From: Aeromicrobium massiliense JC14
GTDB lineage: Bacteria > Actinomycetota > Actinomycetes > Propionibacteriales > Nocardioidaceae
Length of the DNA stretch: 64,000 bases
Assembly: GCF_000312105.1 (NCBI RefSeq)
Contig: NZ_HE978637.1
Span: forward strand, 402,034-466,033
Reading direction: 5' to 3'
Position 1 is the stretch's first letter; each line of letters opens with the position of its first letter. Below the pieces are notes generated by a model that was not told the origin of the DNA, searched no databases, and saw only the letters and a program-made list of their open reading frames with translations. The position numbers and the translations under genes are program-made. Of this stretch, positions 28,383 through 36,748 are shown piece by piece.

Positions 28383-28416
28383 ACGAGCCCGTCCCACCTC
28401 GGTGGGGCGGGCTCGT
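28383..28416 (+). terminator. Terminator after rho
   Basis: A 15-bp stem (28383-28397 with 28402-28416) with one G-T wobble and a 4-nt loop, 15 nt past the rho stop codon. No T run. Confidence 0.7.
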
Positions 28417-28462
28417 CCGCGTCCAGGGGGCCGCGTGACCGGCCCCGCCCTACGCTGGCGCC

Positions 28463-28951
28463 GTGACCACTGCCCACGACTTCGACGCCACCGCGATCGA
28501 CGGCCTGCAGCGTCAGCTGGCCGACTACCGCGGCAAGGTGATGCTCATCGTCAACACCGCCTCCCAGTGCGGGTTCACCCCGCAGTACAAGGGCCTGGAG
28601 GCGCTGTACCAGGAGTACGTCGACCGCGGTCTGGTCGTGCTCGGCTTCCCGTGCGACCAGTTCGGCGGCCAGGAGCCGGGGGAGGAGGCGGAGATCGCCG
28701 ACTTCTGCGAGCGCAACTTCGGCGTGACCTTCCCGCTGTTCTCCAAGGTCGACGTCAACGGCAAGGACGCCCACCCGCTGTTCCAGTGGCTGAAGTCCGA
28801 GAAGTCCGGCCTGCTGGGCAGCGGCGCGATCAAGTGGAACTTCACCAAGTTCCTGGTCGACCCCGACGGGAAGGTCGTCAAGCGGTACGGCTCGACCACC
28901 AAGCCCGAGGACATCGCCGGCGACATCGAGAAGCTGCTGCCCGCGGAATAG
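28463..28951 (+). CDS. Glutathione peroxidase-family thiol peroxidase
   Basis: 162 aa. The peroxidatic Cys lies in NTASQCGFTPQYKGLEALY (about residue 36). The conserved FPCDQFGGQEPG and KWNFTKFLVDPDGKV carry the Gln and Trp/Asn of the catalytic tetrad. A second Cys in FPCDQF fits the thioredoxin-dependent (Tpx-like) Gpx mechanism, expected because actinobacteria use mycothiol rather than glutathione. Leaderless GTG: TACGCT at 28451-28456 is 6 nt upstream. Inserted between rho and rpmE relative to the common actinobacterial order. Confidence 0.93.
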   Translation: MTTAHDFDATAIDGLQRQLADYRGKVMLIVNTASQCGFTPQYKGLEALYQEYVDRGLVVLGFPCDQFGGQEPGEEAEIADFCERNFGVTFPLFSKVDVNGKDAHPLFQWLKSEKSGLLGSGAIKWNFTKFLVDPDGKVVKRYGSTTKPEDIAGDIEKLLPAE

Positions 28952-28968
28952 ATCCGCCCCCGATTTCC

Positions 28969-28997
28969 TTGTAGCGGGTACCACCTGGCAGTATTGA
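28969..28997 (+). promoter_or_regulatory. Candidate promoter of rpmE-prfA
   Basis: TTGTAG (28969-28974) and TATTGA (28992-28997) are separated by 17 nt, in an AT-richer patch 66 nt upstream of the rpmE start. Confidence 0.45.
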
Positions 28998-29062
28998 TCC
29001 TCGGTTCTGGTTCACGAGACGCACTCCGCGCCCGACCCAGCGGCCGTGACGAGAGGACACCC

Positions 29063-29275
29063 ATGAAGAGCGAGATCCACCCCACCTACGTGGAGACCCA
29101 GGTCACCTGCACCTGCGGCAACACGTTCACCACGCGCAGCACCAAGGACGACGGAACCATCCGCGCCGACGTGTGCTCGGCGTGCCACCCGTTCTACACC
29201 GGCAAGCAGAAGATCCTCGACACCGGCGGCCGCGTCGCCCGCTTCGAGAAGCGCTACGGCAAGCGCGAGGCCTAG
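29063..29275 (+). CDS. rpmE: 50S ribosomal protein L31 (zinc-type)
   Basis: 70 aa, large-subunit protein at the subunit interface. Four cysteines C16, C18, C38 and C41 form the zinc site (TCTCGN...[14 protein letters not shown]), so this is the C+ form used in zinc-replete cells. ATG at 29063 follows GAGAGGACACCC. The family start MKSEIHPTY is exact. A hairpin follows 8 nt after the stop. Confidence 0.97.
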   Translation: MKSEIHPTYVETQVTCTCGNTFTTRSTKDDGTIRADVCSACHPFYTGKQKILDTGGRVARFEKRYGKREA

Positions 29276-29282
29276 CTGGTCC

Positions 29283-29322
29283 ACGGCGCCGGTCCCACCT
29301 GTACGGGTGGGGCCGGCGCCGT
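29283..29322 (+). terminator. Hairpin after rpmE
   Basis: A 17-bp stem (29283-29299 with 29306-29322) with one wobble pair and a 6-nt loop, followed by CGTTCT. It lies between rpmE and prfA, so it may attenuate rather than stop prfA transcription. Confidence 0.7.
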
Positions 29323-29360
29323 CGTTCTACCCTCACCCCTCTTCGTCCGCAGGAGCCGAA

Positions 29361-30425
29361 ATGTTCGAGGCCGTCGACTCGCTCGTCGCCGAGCACGCCG
29401 AGCTGGAGCACCGCATGGCCGACCCGGCCGTCCACGCCGACCAGGCGATGGCCAAGCGCCTGGGCCGGCGCTACGCCGAGCTGTCGGCGATCGTGCGCGC
29501 CTACCGCGAGTGGCAGCAGACCACCGAGGACCTCGAGGCGGCCCGCGAGCTCGACATGGCCGACGAGGCCGCCGAGCTCGAGCAGCGGCTCCCGGCCCTG
29601 TCCGAGCGGCTGCAGCACCTGCTCGTGCCGCGCGACCCGGCCGACTCCAAGGACGTCATCGTCGAGGTCAAGGGCGGCGAGGGCGGCGAGGAGTCGGCCC
29701 TGTTCGCCGGCGACCTGCTGCGCATGTACTCGCGCTTCGCCGAGCAGCAGGGCTGGACGACCGAGGTGCTGGACTCCACCGAGTCCGCGCTCGGCGGCTA
29801 CAAGTCGGTCACCGTCGCGGTCAAGGCCAAGGGCACGCCGGACCCGGGGGAGGCCCCGTACGCGAAGCTCAAGTTCGAGGGCGGCGTGCACCGCGTGCAG
29901 CGCGTGCCGGTCACCGAGAGCCAGGGCCGCATCCACACGTCCGCGGCCGGCGTCCTGGTGCTGCCCGAGGCCGAGGACGTGGACGTCGAGATCCACGACA
30001 ACGACCTGCGCATCGACGTCTACCGCTCGTCCGGTCCCGGCGGGCAGAGCGTCAACACGACCGACTCGGCCGTGCGCATCACCCACCTGCCGACGGGCAT
30101 CGTGGCCAGCTGCCAGAACGAGAAGAGCCAGCTGCAGAACAAGGAGCAGGCCATGCGCATCCTGCGCGCCCGCCTGCTCGAGGCGGCGCAGGCGGCCGCG
30201 GACGCCGAGGCGTCCGACGCGCGCCGGTCGCAGGTGCGCACCGTCGACCGCTCCGAGCGCATCCGCACCTACAACTTCCCCGAGAACCGCATCAGCGACC
30301 ACCGCACCGGCTTCAAGGCCTACAACCTCGACCAGGTGATGGACGGCGCGCTCGGCGACGTCATCACCTCGCTCGTCGAGGCCGACCTGGCCGAACGCCT
30401 GGCGTCGCTGGAGCCTCGCTCGTGA
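29361..30425 (+). CDS. prfA: Peptide chain release factor 1
   Basis: 354 aa, terminates at UAG and UAA. The GGQ motif is in [20 protein letters not shown]. The RF1 recognition tripeptide PVT appears in [19 protein letters not shown] at 29361 after AGGAGCCGAA. prmC overlaps its stop by 4 nt (GTGA), coupling the factor with the enzyme that methylates its GGQ glutamine. Confidence 0.97.
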   Translation: MFEAVDSLVAEHAELEHRMADPAVHADQAMAKRLGRRYAELSAIVRAYREWQQTTEDLEAARELDMADEAAELEQRLPALSERLQHLLVPRDPADSKDVIVEVKGGEGGEESALFAGDLLRMYSRFAEQQGWTTEVLDSTESALGGYKSVTVAVKAKGTPDPGEAPYAKLKFEGGVHRVQRVPVTESQGRIHTSAAGVLVLPEAEDVDVEIHDNDLRIDVYRSSGPGGQSVNTTDSAVRITHLPTGIVASCQNEKSQLQNKEQAMRILRARLLEAAQAAADAEASDARRSQVRTVDRSERIRTYNFPENRISDHRTGFKAYNLDQVMDGALGDVITSLVEADLAERLASLEPRS

Positions 30426-31255
30426 AGGGCGACCGCCTGCTCACCGAGGCGACGCAGACGCTCGCCGACGCCGACGTGCCCAGCCCGCGGGTCGACGCCG
30501 AGCTGCTGCTGGCGCACGTCACCGGGGTGCCGCGGGCCATGGTCGCGGGCAAGTTCATCGACGCGCGTCAGCGCGAGACGTACGCCGAGATGATCGCCGC
30601 CCGCGCCCGACGTGTCCCGCTGCAGCACATCACCGGCACCGCCGCGTTCCGCTACGTCGACCTCGAGGTCGGTCCGGGCGTGTTCGTGCCGCGGCCCGAG
30701 ACCGAGGTCGTGGCCGGTTGGGCGATCGATCGCGCCAAGGCGGTCGAGGCCCCGGTCGTCGTCGACCTGTGCACCGGCTCCGGCGCGATTGCGCTGTCGG
30801 TCGTCCACGAGGTGCCCGGCGCCCGCGTGCACGCCGTGGAGCTGGACGAGAAGGCGCTGCAGTGGGCGCACCAGAACCTCGACGGCGCCGGCGTCGACCT
30901 GCGCGGCGGCGACATGGCCGACGCGTTCCCCGACCTCGACGGCACCGTCGACGTGGTCGTGTCGAACCCGCCGTACATCCCGCTCGAGGCGTGGGAGAGC
31001 GTCACCGCCGAGGTGCGCGACCACGACCCGTCGCTGGCCCTGTGGTCCGGCGACGACGGCCTGGACGCGATGCGGGTCCTGGAGCGCACGGCCCACCGCC
31101 TGCTCAAGCCCGGCGGCGTGGTGTGCGCCGAGCACGCCGACGCCCAGGGCGAGAGCGCGCCCGCGGTGTTCGTGGAGACCGGTCGCTGGGACGACGTCCG
31201 CGACCACCCCGACCTCACCGGCCGGGCCCGCTTCGTCACCGCCACGCGCCGCTGA
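30422..31255 (+). CDS. prmC: Release factor glutamine N5-methyltransferase
   Basis: 277 aa. The SAM motif is [16 protein letters not shown], the catalytic NPPY motif [14 protein letters not shown], and [16 protein letters not shown] precedes them. It methylates the GGQ glutamine of RF1/RF2. GTG start inside the prfA stop region gives translational coupling. A longer in-frame reading across prfA is rejected. Confidence 0.96.
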   Translation: MKGDRLLTEATQTLADADVPSPRVDAELLLAHVTGVPRAMVAGKFIDARQRETYAEMIAARARRVPLQHITGTAAFRYVDLEVGPGVFVPRPETEVVAGWAIDRAKAVEAPVVVDLCTGSGAIALSVVHEVPGARVHAVELDEKALQWAHQNLDGAGVDLRGGDMADAFPDLDGTVDVVVSNPPYIPLEAWESVTAEVRDHDPSLALWSGDDGLDAMRVLERTAHRLLKPGGVVCAEHADAQGESAPAVFVETGRWDDVRDHPDLTGRARFVTATRR

Positions 31256-31296
31256 GCCGCCGCCGGGTCCGCACAGCCCGCCGATAGGGTGGGCGG

Positions 31297-31782
31297 GTGC
31301 TGGAGGACCTGGTCATCGTCGCCGCGGCCTTCGGCTTCGGCGTCGGGTCGGCCATCCTGCCGATCTTCCTCAACGCCGAGGCGTACGTCATCGCCTCGTC
31401 CGCGTTCATGGACGACTCGATGCTCGTGGTGGCCATCGTGAGCCTCGTCGTGGGCACCGTCGCCGGCAAGGCGATCGTGTTCGAGGCCGCCCGGCAGGGC
31501 AAGCGGAAGCTCGACGAGCGCGGTGCGCCGAAGCCGCCCCGCAACCGCTTCACGGCCTCGATCCGCCGGGCGAGCGACTGGATGCTCGGCCTGCTGGACC
31601 GCAAGTGGGCCGGTGGCCTGACCGTCCTGGCGTCGTCGCTAGTGGGCGTCCCGCCGCTCGCGGTGGTCAGCATCCTGGCCGGGCTGTCCCGGCAGCCGCT
31701 GTGGCTGTTCCTCACCCTCGTGGGCGTCGGCCGGCTCGTCCAGTTCCTGGCCATCGCCTTCGTCTTCCACGCGGTGTTCTGA
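31297..31782 (+). CDS. Small integral membrane protein (VTT/YqaA-like, uncertain)
   Basis: 161 aa with three or four hydrophobic segments: LVIVAAAFGFGVGSAILPIF, MLVVAIVSLVVGTVAGKAIVF and two at the C-terminus around VGVPPLAVVSILAG and LFLTLVGVGRLVQFLAIAFV. A basic cytoplasmic loop (RQGKRKLDERGAPKPPRNRF) separates the halves. The arrangement resembles half of a DedA/VTT (SNARE-associated) protein, but I do not recognise it firmly. Leaderless GTG: TAGGGT at 31285-31290. It is inserted between prmC and tsaC. Confidence 0.7.
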   Translation: MLEDLVIVAAAFGFGVGSAILPIFLNAEAYVIASSAFMDDSMLVVAIVSLVVGTVAGKAIVFEAARQGKRKLDERGAPKPPRNRFTASIRRASDWMLGLLDRKWAGGLTVLASSLVGVPPLAVVSILAGLSRQPLWLFLTLVGVGRLVQFLAIAFVFHAVF

Positions 31783-31812
31783 GCCCGCGCGGCCCGCGCC
31801 TAGGATGTGCGG

Positions 31813-32460
31813 GTGAAGTTCGACCTGGCTGACGAGACCGTCCACGAGCGCGCCCTGGACGTGGCGGCCCAGGCCGTGCGCGACGGCGAGCTCGTCGTCC
31901 TGCCCACCGACACCGTCTACGGCGTGGGGGCCGACGCGTTCTCGCCGGCCGCCGTGCAGCGCCTGCTGGACGCCAAGGGCCGCACCCGGCAGATGCCGCC
32001 GCCCGTGCTGATCGGGGCGGTCGGCACCCTGGACGCGCTCGCGATCGAGGTGCCGGGCTGGCTGCGGTCGATGATCGGCGAGCTGTGGCCCGGCCCGCTC
32101 ACCGTCGTCCTGCGCCAGCAGCCGTCGCTGACCTGGGACCTGGGGGAGACCCGCCAGACCGTCGCGGTGCGCATGCCGGCCGACGAGCGCGCGCTCGACC
32201 TGCTGCGCCGCACGGGCCCGATGGCGGTCAGCAGCGCGAACCGCACCGGCATGGAGGCGGCCACCACGGCCGACGCTGCCCGCGACATGCTCGGCGACTC
32301 GGTGGCGGTCTACCTCGACGGCGGCCCGACCGGCGACAGCGTCCCGTCCACGATCCTGGACGCCACGGGCGCCACCGCCCGCGTCCTGCGCCAGGGCGCC
32401 CTGCCGCTCGAGCGCCTGCACGTCTTCAACAACACCATCGAGGCCGCCCCGGATGCGTGA
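31813..32460 (+). CDS. tsaC: L-threonylcarbamoyladenylate synthase
   Basis: 215-aa YrdC/Sua5-type domain that makes threonylcarbamoyl-AMP from threonine, bicarbonate and ATP for the t6A37 tRNA modification. Conserved LPTDTVYGVGADAFS, WPGPLTVVLR, VAVRMPAD and PMAVSSANRTG are present; the C-terminal Sua5 domain is missing. GTG at 31813 is chosen: TAGGAT (31801-31806) is 6 nt upstream; GTG at 31807 is the alternative. It overlaps wecA by 8 nt (ATGCGTGA). Confidence 0.95.
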   Translation: MKFDLADETVHERALDVAAQAVRDGELVVLPTDTVYGVGADAFSPAAVQRLLDAKGRTRQMPPPVLIGAVGTLDALAIEVPGWLRSMIGELWPGPLTVVLRQQPSLTWDLGETRQTVAVRMPADERALDLLRRTGPMAVSSANRTGMEAATTADAARDMLGDSVAVYLDGGPTGDSVPSTILDATGATARVLRQGALPLERLHVFNNTIEAAPDA

Positions 32461-33580
32461 GTACCTGGTCGTCTTCGGCATCGCCCTGGGAGCCACGTAC
32501 CTCCTGGCGTCCATCGCCCGCATGCTCGCGGTGCGCTGGGGAGCGGTGGCGAAGGTGCGCGACCGGGACGTCCACCGCATCCCGACGCCGTACTTCGGCG
32601 GCCCGGCCATGCTGGGCGGGCTCGTGGCCGCCTACATGGTCGCCACCCAGCTGCCGTTCCTGGCCAAGGCGGCCGACTCGGCGGTCTTCGCCGACGCGCG
32701 CGCGGTCATCCTCGGCGGTGCCGTCATCTGCGCCGTCGGCGTCATCGACGACCTGTTCGAGCTCGACGCGCTGAGCAAGTTCGCCGGCCAGGTGTTCGCC
32801 TCGGTCGTCGTGATCGTCCAGGGCGTGCAGTTCGTCTATCTGCCGCTGTACGGCAACTACGTGGGGCTCGACCAGGTCCAGGCGGTGCTGCTGACAGTCC
32901 TGCTCGTCGTCGCCACCACCAACGCGGTCAACTTCGTCGACGGGCTGGACGGGCTGGCCGCCGGCATCGTGGCCATCGGCGCGATCGCCTTCTTCACCTA
33001 CGCGTTCCTGCTGGCGGTCGAGAACGGCGAGACCCGGGCCATCGCCGGTGCGCTGCTCACCGCGTCCCTCGCCGGTGCGTGCCTCGGCGTGCTGCCGCAC
33101 AACTTCTTCCCGGCCCGGATGTTCATCGGTGACTCCGGCTCGATGCTCATCGGCTTCGTGCTGGCCTGCTCGACCATCAGCCTCACCGGCCAGTTCCCGG
33201 CGACCAACCTCTCCGAGGGCGTCGGCGGGGGACAAGCCACCTTCCTGGCCGCGCTGCTGCCGATCTTCCTGCCGGTGATGGTGCTGCTGGTGCCGTTCGT
33301 CGACATGCTGCTCGCCGTCGTGCGCCGCACGCGCGCCGGACGCTCGCCGTTCAGCCCGGACAAGATGCACCTGCACCACCGCCTGCTCGAGATCGGTCAC
33401 TCGCACCGCCGCGCCGTGCTGCTCATGTACATGGTCGCCGCGCTGGTGGCGTTCGGCAGCGTCGCGGTGAGCCTGTTCAGCGGCTGGCTGTCGTTCCTGA
33501 CCGTCGGCGTGCTCGCCGTGCTGACGGCGGCCGCCGTGTTCGTCCTGCCCAAGATCGAGGAGCGCGTGTGGTCGTCCTGA
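32453..33580 (+). CDS. wecA: Undecaprenyl-phosphate GlcNAc-1-phosphate transferase (WecA/MraY family)
   Basis: 375 aa, about 11 membrane helices. Family motifs are RIPTPYFGGPAML, the catalytic Asp-rich GVIDDLFELD, NAVNFVDGLDGLAAG, FFPARMFIGDSGSM and the basic KMHLHHRLLEIGHSHRRAVL. It starts lipid-linked polysaccharide synthesis at the membrane (arabinogalactan linker or wall teichoic-type polymer in actinobacteria). It overlaps tsaC by 8 nt and the AtpI-like gene by 13 nt; the position before atp genes matches mycobacterial rfe. Confidence 0.95.
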   Translation: MREYLVVFGIALGATYLLASIARMLAVRWGAVAKVRDRDVHRIPTPYFGGPAMLGGLVAAYMVATQLPFLAKAADSAVFADARAVILGGAVICAVGVIDDLFELDALSKFAGQVFASVVVIVQGVQFVYLPLYGNYVGLDQVQAVLLTVLLVVATTNAVNFVDGLDGLAAGIVAIGAIAFFTYAFLLAVENGETRAIAGALLTASLAGACLGVLPHNFFPARMFIGDSGSMLIGFVLACSTISLTGQFPATNLSEGVGGGQATFLAALLPIFLPVMVLLVPFVDMLLAVVRRTRAGRSPFSPDKMHLHHRLLEIGHSHRRAVLLMYMVAALVAFGSVAVSLFSGWLSFLTVGVLAVLTAAAVFVLPKIEERVWSS

Positions 33581-33957
33581 TCCAGCTGGCCGTCGCGGCG
33601 GTGTGCACCGGTGTCGCGGCGCTGCTGCGCGGCGAGGACGGCGCGCTCGGCGCGGCCGTCGGCGGCGCCGTGGCCATCGCCTTCTTCGCCTCGACGCAGG
33701 CGGTGCTCGGCCCCATGACGCGCATGGCGCCCGGCCTCAGCATGCTCGTGGCGGTCATGTTCTTCGCGACCAAGATGCTCGGCCTGCTGGCCGTCCTGGT
33801 CGTGCTGCTCGACCCCGACCTGCTCGGCGCGCACGTCGACGAGCCGTCGCTGGGGGTGTCCGTGCTGGCCGTCGCGCTGACCGTCACGGTCGCGAGAGTG
33901 GTGGCACATCGTAGGAATCGGCAACTGCTGTACGACCTGAGCGAAAGGCCGCGGTGA
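33568..33957 (+). CDS. atpI: ATP synthase subunit I-like membrane protein
   Basis: 129 aa with four hydrophobic segments and a basic C-terminus (VVAHRRNRQLLYDLSERPR). Its place between wecA and the ATP synthase genes, its size and its four-helix topology match the AtpI-type protein of other actinobacteria (Rv1303-like). AtpI helps assemble the c-ring or supply Mg2+. GTG start overlaps wecA by 13 nt. Sequence similarity alone is weak, so the symbol rests mainly on position. Confidence 0.7.
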   Translation: MVVLIQLAVAAVCTGVAALLRGEDGALGAAVGGAVAIAFFASTQAVLGPMTRMAPGLSMLVAVMFFATKMLGLLAVLVVLLDPDLLGAHVDEPSLGVSVLAVALTVTVARVVAHRRNRQLLYDLSERPR

Positions 33958-33980
33958 AAGCCTGATAACCTGCACGGGCA

Positions 33981-34169
33981 ATGAGCGAGACCCCTCACTT
34001 CGACCCCTGGACGTCGTTCGCACGCATCCTGGCCGGGGTGATCCTCTACGGTGGCGCAGGCTTCCTGCTCGACCTGTGGTGGGGGACCGAGTTCATGGTG
34101 GGAGTGGGCATCGTGCTGGGCGCCGGTCTCGGCATCTACACGGTGGTCGCCTCGCTGCGCACCACATGA
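33981..34169 (+). CDS. atpZ: AtpZ/AtpI-type small membrane protein
   Basis: 62 aa, two membrane helices (FARILAGVILYGGAGFLLDL and FMVGVGIVLGAGLGIYTVV) separated by a WWGTE turn, the pattern of the F1Fo-ATPase-associated AtpZ family. It starts with ATG; TAACCT (33966-33971) is 9 nt upstream, so an internal promoter with a very short leader is possible. It sits 62 nt before atpB. Confidence 0.8.
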   Translation: MSETPHFDPWTSFARILAGVILYGGAGFLLDLWWGTEFMVGVGIVLGAGLGIYTVVASLRTT

Positions 34170-34231
34170 CGCTGGCCGAACCTGGTTCGCCGCACGACGA
34201 TCGACGACCGCGCCATTAGAAGGGTGATGGA

Positions 34232-35035
34232 TTGACCACCGCACTGACGTTCGTGGCCGCCGAGGGCGAGGGCTTCACCGCCCCGGGACCCGGCAGCTTC
34301 GAGCTTCCGCCCGTCTTCGAGATCGGCTCCCTCGGCGTCACCAAGTCGATGCTGCTGATCATCCTCTCGGCGTTCATCGTCGTCGGCCTGAGCTGGTACG
34401 CCTCGCGCAAGGCCGCGGTCGTCCCCGGTCGCGCGCAGTTCGCCGGTGAGTACCTCTACGGGTTCATCCGCAACGGCGTCGCCCGCGACTCCATCGGGTC
34501 CGAGCACTTCATGAAGTTCGTGCCGTACCTGTTCAGCCTGTTCACCTTCATCCTGGTGAACAACTACTACGGCATCGTCCCGTTCCTGCAGTTCCCGAGC
34601 TTCTCGCGGATCAGCTACGTGTACGGACTCGCCGCCCTGACCTGGCTGATCTACAACGGCGTCGGCATCGCCAAGCACGGCTTCCTGGGCTACCTGAAGC
34701 TGCAGACGATCCCGAGCGGCATGAAGGGCCCGATCCTGGTCCTGCTGATCCCGCTCGAGTTCCTGTCGAACATCCTGGTCCGCCCGGCCACGCTGGCGCT
34801 GCGACTGTTCGCCAACCTCTTCGCCGGCCACCTGCTGCTGATCCTGTTCTCGCTCGGTGGCGCCTACCTCATCCTCGACTCCGGCAACGCGTGGTACGCG
34901 CCGGTCGGCGTCGTGTCCTTCCTGCTCGGCATCGCGGTCAGCTTCCTGGAGATGCTGGTCATGTTCCTGCAGGCCTACGTCTTCACCCTCCTCACTGCCA
35001 TGTACATCGGCAGTGCGCTCGCCGACGAGCACTGA
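34232..35035 (+). CDS. atpB: ATP synthase subunit a
   Basis: 267 aa. The essential Arg lies in RPATLALRLFANLFAGHLLL, where LRLFANLFAGH is the family hallmark. Five to six membrane helices. The start is a TTG at 34232 preceded by AGAAGGGTGATGGA; the nearby ATG is out of frame and closed at once, so TTG is the only sensible start. A CGAACC-T-GGTTCG palindrome lies at 34177-34189 in the leader. Forms the proton half-channels with the c-ring. Confidence 0.97.
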   Translation: MTTALTFVAAEGEGFTAPGPGSFELPPVFEIGSLGVTKSMLLIILSAFIVVGLSWYASRKAAVVPGRAQFAGEYLYGFIRNGVARDSIGSEHFMKFVPYLFSLFTFILVNNYYGIVPFLQFPSFSRISYVYGLAALTWLIYNGVGIAKHGFLGYLKLQTIPSGMKGPILVLLIPLEFLSNILVRPATLALRLFANLFAGHLLLILFSLGGAYLILDSGNAWYAPVGVVSFLLGIAVSFLEMLVMFLQAYVFTLLTAMYIGSALADEH

Positions 35036-35113
35036 GCCCGTCGCCGAGCCACAACTTCATAGACCTGGTTCACGCATGACGACGCACAAGGCGTCACAAC
35101 GGAAGGAGTTGCC

Positions 35114-35317
35114 GTGGAAGGCAGCCTGAACATGATCGGCTACGGCCTAGCTGCGGTTGGCCCCGGCATCGGCATCGGCCTGATCTTCGCCGCCTACATC
35201 AACGGCGTCGCCCGTCAGCCCGAGGCGCAGTCGCGCCTGCAGTCGATCGCGATCCTCGGCTTCGCCCTCGCCGAGGCCCTCGCGATCATCGGTATCGCGC
35301 TCGCGTTCGTCCTTTAA
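35114..35317 (+). CDS. atpE: ATP synthase subunit c
   Basis: 67-aa hairpin of two membrane helices. The proton-carrying carboxylate is E54 ([14 protein letters not shown]) and the polar loop is ARQPEAQ (about 33-39). GTG start with a strong GGAAGGAGTTGCC ribosome binding site, fitting its high copy number in the complex. The glycine motif [11 protein letters not shown] packs the ring. An acidic Glu without a nearby Gln/Ser-Thr pattern indicates H+ rather than Na+ specificity. Confidence 0.97.
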   Translation: MEGSLNMIGYGLAAVGPGIGIGLIFAAYINGVARQPEAQSRLQSIAILGFALAEALAIIGIALAFVL

Positions 35318-35344
35318 CCAATCCGCGTCGAGACAGGAGTCCGC

Positions 35345-35878
35345 ATGGACACGACTCTCCTGGCCGCAGAGGGAGAGCACTCTCCCCTCGCGGTGGAGTG
35401 GCCTGAGCTCATCCTCGGCCTGATCGTCTTCGGCATCGTCGTCGCGCTCGTCGCGAAGTTCGTCGTGCCGAACTTCGAGAAGGCGTACGCCGAGCGCACC
35501 GCCGCCATCGAAGGTGGCATCGAGGACGCTCAGCAGGCCCAGAAGGAAGCCCAGGCGGCGCTGGAGAAGTACAACGCCCAGCTCGCCGAGGCCCGCACCG
35601 AGGCTGCTCGCATCCGCGAGGAGGCCAAGGAGCAGGGCGCGCAGATCGTCACCGAGCTGCGCGAGCAGGCCAAGGCCGAGGCCGACCGCATCACCGCGGC
35701 CGCGCACGCGCAGGTCGAGGCCGAGCGGGCTCAGGTCCTGGCGCAGCTCAAGGCCGAGGTCGGCGACCTGGCCACGCAGCTGGCCGGCCGCATCGTCGGT
35801 GAGTCGCTCGAGGAGGAGGCCCGCCAGAAGCGGACCGTCGAGCGCTTCATCACCGAGCTCGAGGGGTCTGCCAACTGA
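35345..35878 (+). CDS. atpF: ATP synthase subunit b
   Basis: 177 aa: one N-terminal membrane helix (LILGLIVFGIVVALVAKFVV), then a long coiled coil rich in Ala, Glu, Lys and Arg that forms the peripheral stalk. ATG at 35345 after ACAGGAGTCCGC. It overlaps atpH by 1 nt (TGATG). Confidence 0.97.
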   Translation: MDTTLLAAEGEHSPLAVEWPELILGLIVFGIVVALVAKFVVPNFEKAYAERTAAIEGGIEDAQQAQKEAQAALEKYNAQLAEARTEAARIREEAKEQGAQIVTELREQAKAEADRITAAAHAQVEAERAQVLAQLKAEVGDLATQLAGRIVGESLEEEARQKRTVERFITELEGSAN

Positions 35879-36675
35879 TGCGAGGCATCTCTGCGAAGAC
35901 GCTCACGGACGTCCTGGCCGCGGTCGAGGCGTCCACGACCGGTGCGACCGTGGGGCAGGAGCTGTTCGGCGTCGTCTCGGCGCTGGACGGTGCTCCCGCC
36001 CTGCGGCGCGTCCTGTCGGACCCGTCCACGGAGGGCCCGGCTCGCGCCGGGCTCGCCGGGGACGTCTTCGGCGGCAAGGTGAGCGACCAGACGCTCGCGG
36101 TGGTCAAGACCGCCGCGGGCGGTCGCTGGTCCACCGGTCGTGACCTCGTCGACGGCCTGGAGATCGCCGGCGTCGCCGCGCTCGTCGTCGCCGCCGACGC
36201 GGCCGGTGAGCTCGACGCGGTCGAGACCGAGCTGTTCGAGCTCGGTCAGGCGGTCGACGCCGAGCACGAGCTGCGCGGCGTCATCAGCGACCGGGCCGTC
36301 CCGCACGCGGGCAAGGCGTCGCTGCTGACGTCGCTGTTCCAGGGCAAGGTCTCGGGCACGACGCTCGCGCTGGCCGTCCAGGCCGCCGCGACGCGCACGG
36401 GCTCGTTCGACCGGGTGCTGGAGACGTTCGGCGAGCAGGCCGCGGCGCGCCGCAGCCGGCTGCTGGCCGAGGTGCGCAGCGCCTACCCGCTCGACGCGGG
36501 CGAGCAGCAGCGCTTGGCCGCCGCACTAGCCTCGAAGTACGGGCACGACGTGCACCTGAACCTCGTGGTCGACCCGTCCGTGATCGGCGGCCTGTCCGTC
36601 TCGATCGGGGACGACGTCGTCGACGGCACCATGTCCAGCCGCCTGGAGACCGCACGCCGGCAGCTCGCAGGCTGA
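35878..36675 (+). CDS. atpH: ATP synthase subunit delta
   Basis: 265 aa, of the length usual in actinobacteria outside the b-delta fusion of mycobacteria. The C-terminal [20 protein letters not shown] and [20 protein letters not shown] are the family signature. It links the peripheral stalk to the top of F1. It follows atpF with a 1-nt overlap. A 73-nt spacer with a dyad separates it from atpA. Confidence 0.96.
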   Translation: MRGISAKTLTDVLAAVEASTTGATVGQELFGVVSALDGAPALRRVLSDPSTEGPARAGLAGDVFGGKVSDQTLAVVKTAAGGRWSTGRDLVDGLEIAGVAALVVAADAAGELDAVETELFELGQAVDAEHELRGVISDRAVPHAGKASLLTSLFQGKVSGTTLALAVQAAATRTGSFDRVLETFGEQAAARRSRLLAEVRSAYPLDAGEQQRLAAALASKYGHDVHLNLVVDPSVIGGLSVSIGDDVVDGTMSSRLETARRQLAG

Positions 36676-36681
36676 GCCCCC

Positions 36682-36721
36682 GCCGCACGCGCGGCACCGA
36701 AGCCCCGCCGCCCCGTGCGGC
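36682..36721 (+). other. Intercistronic inverted repeat atpH-atpA
   Basis: GCCGCACG (36682-36689) pairs with CGTGCGGC (36714-36721). With the intervening GC-rich sequence it can fold before the atpA ribosome binding site (AAGAAGGCAGGG) and may tune atpA translation or mRNA stability. Confidence 0.35.
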
Positions 36722-36748
36722 ACAGACCCAAAGAAGGCAGGGACCACC

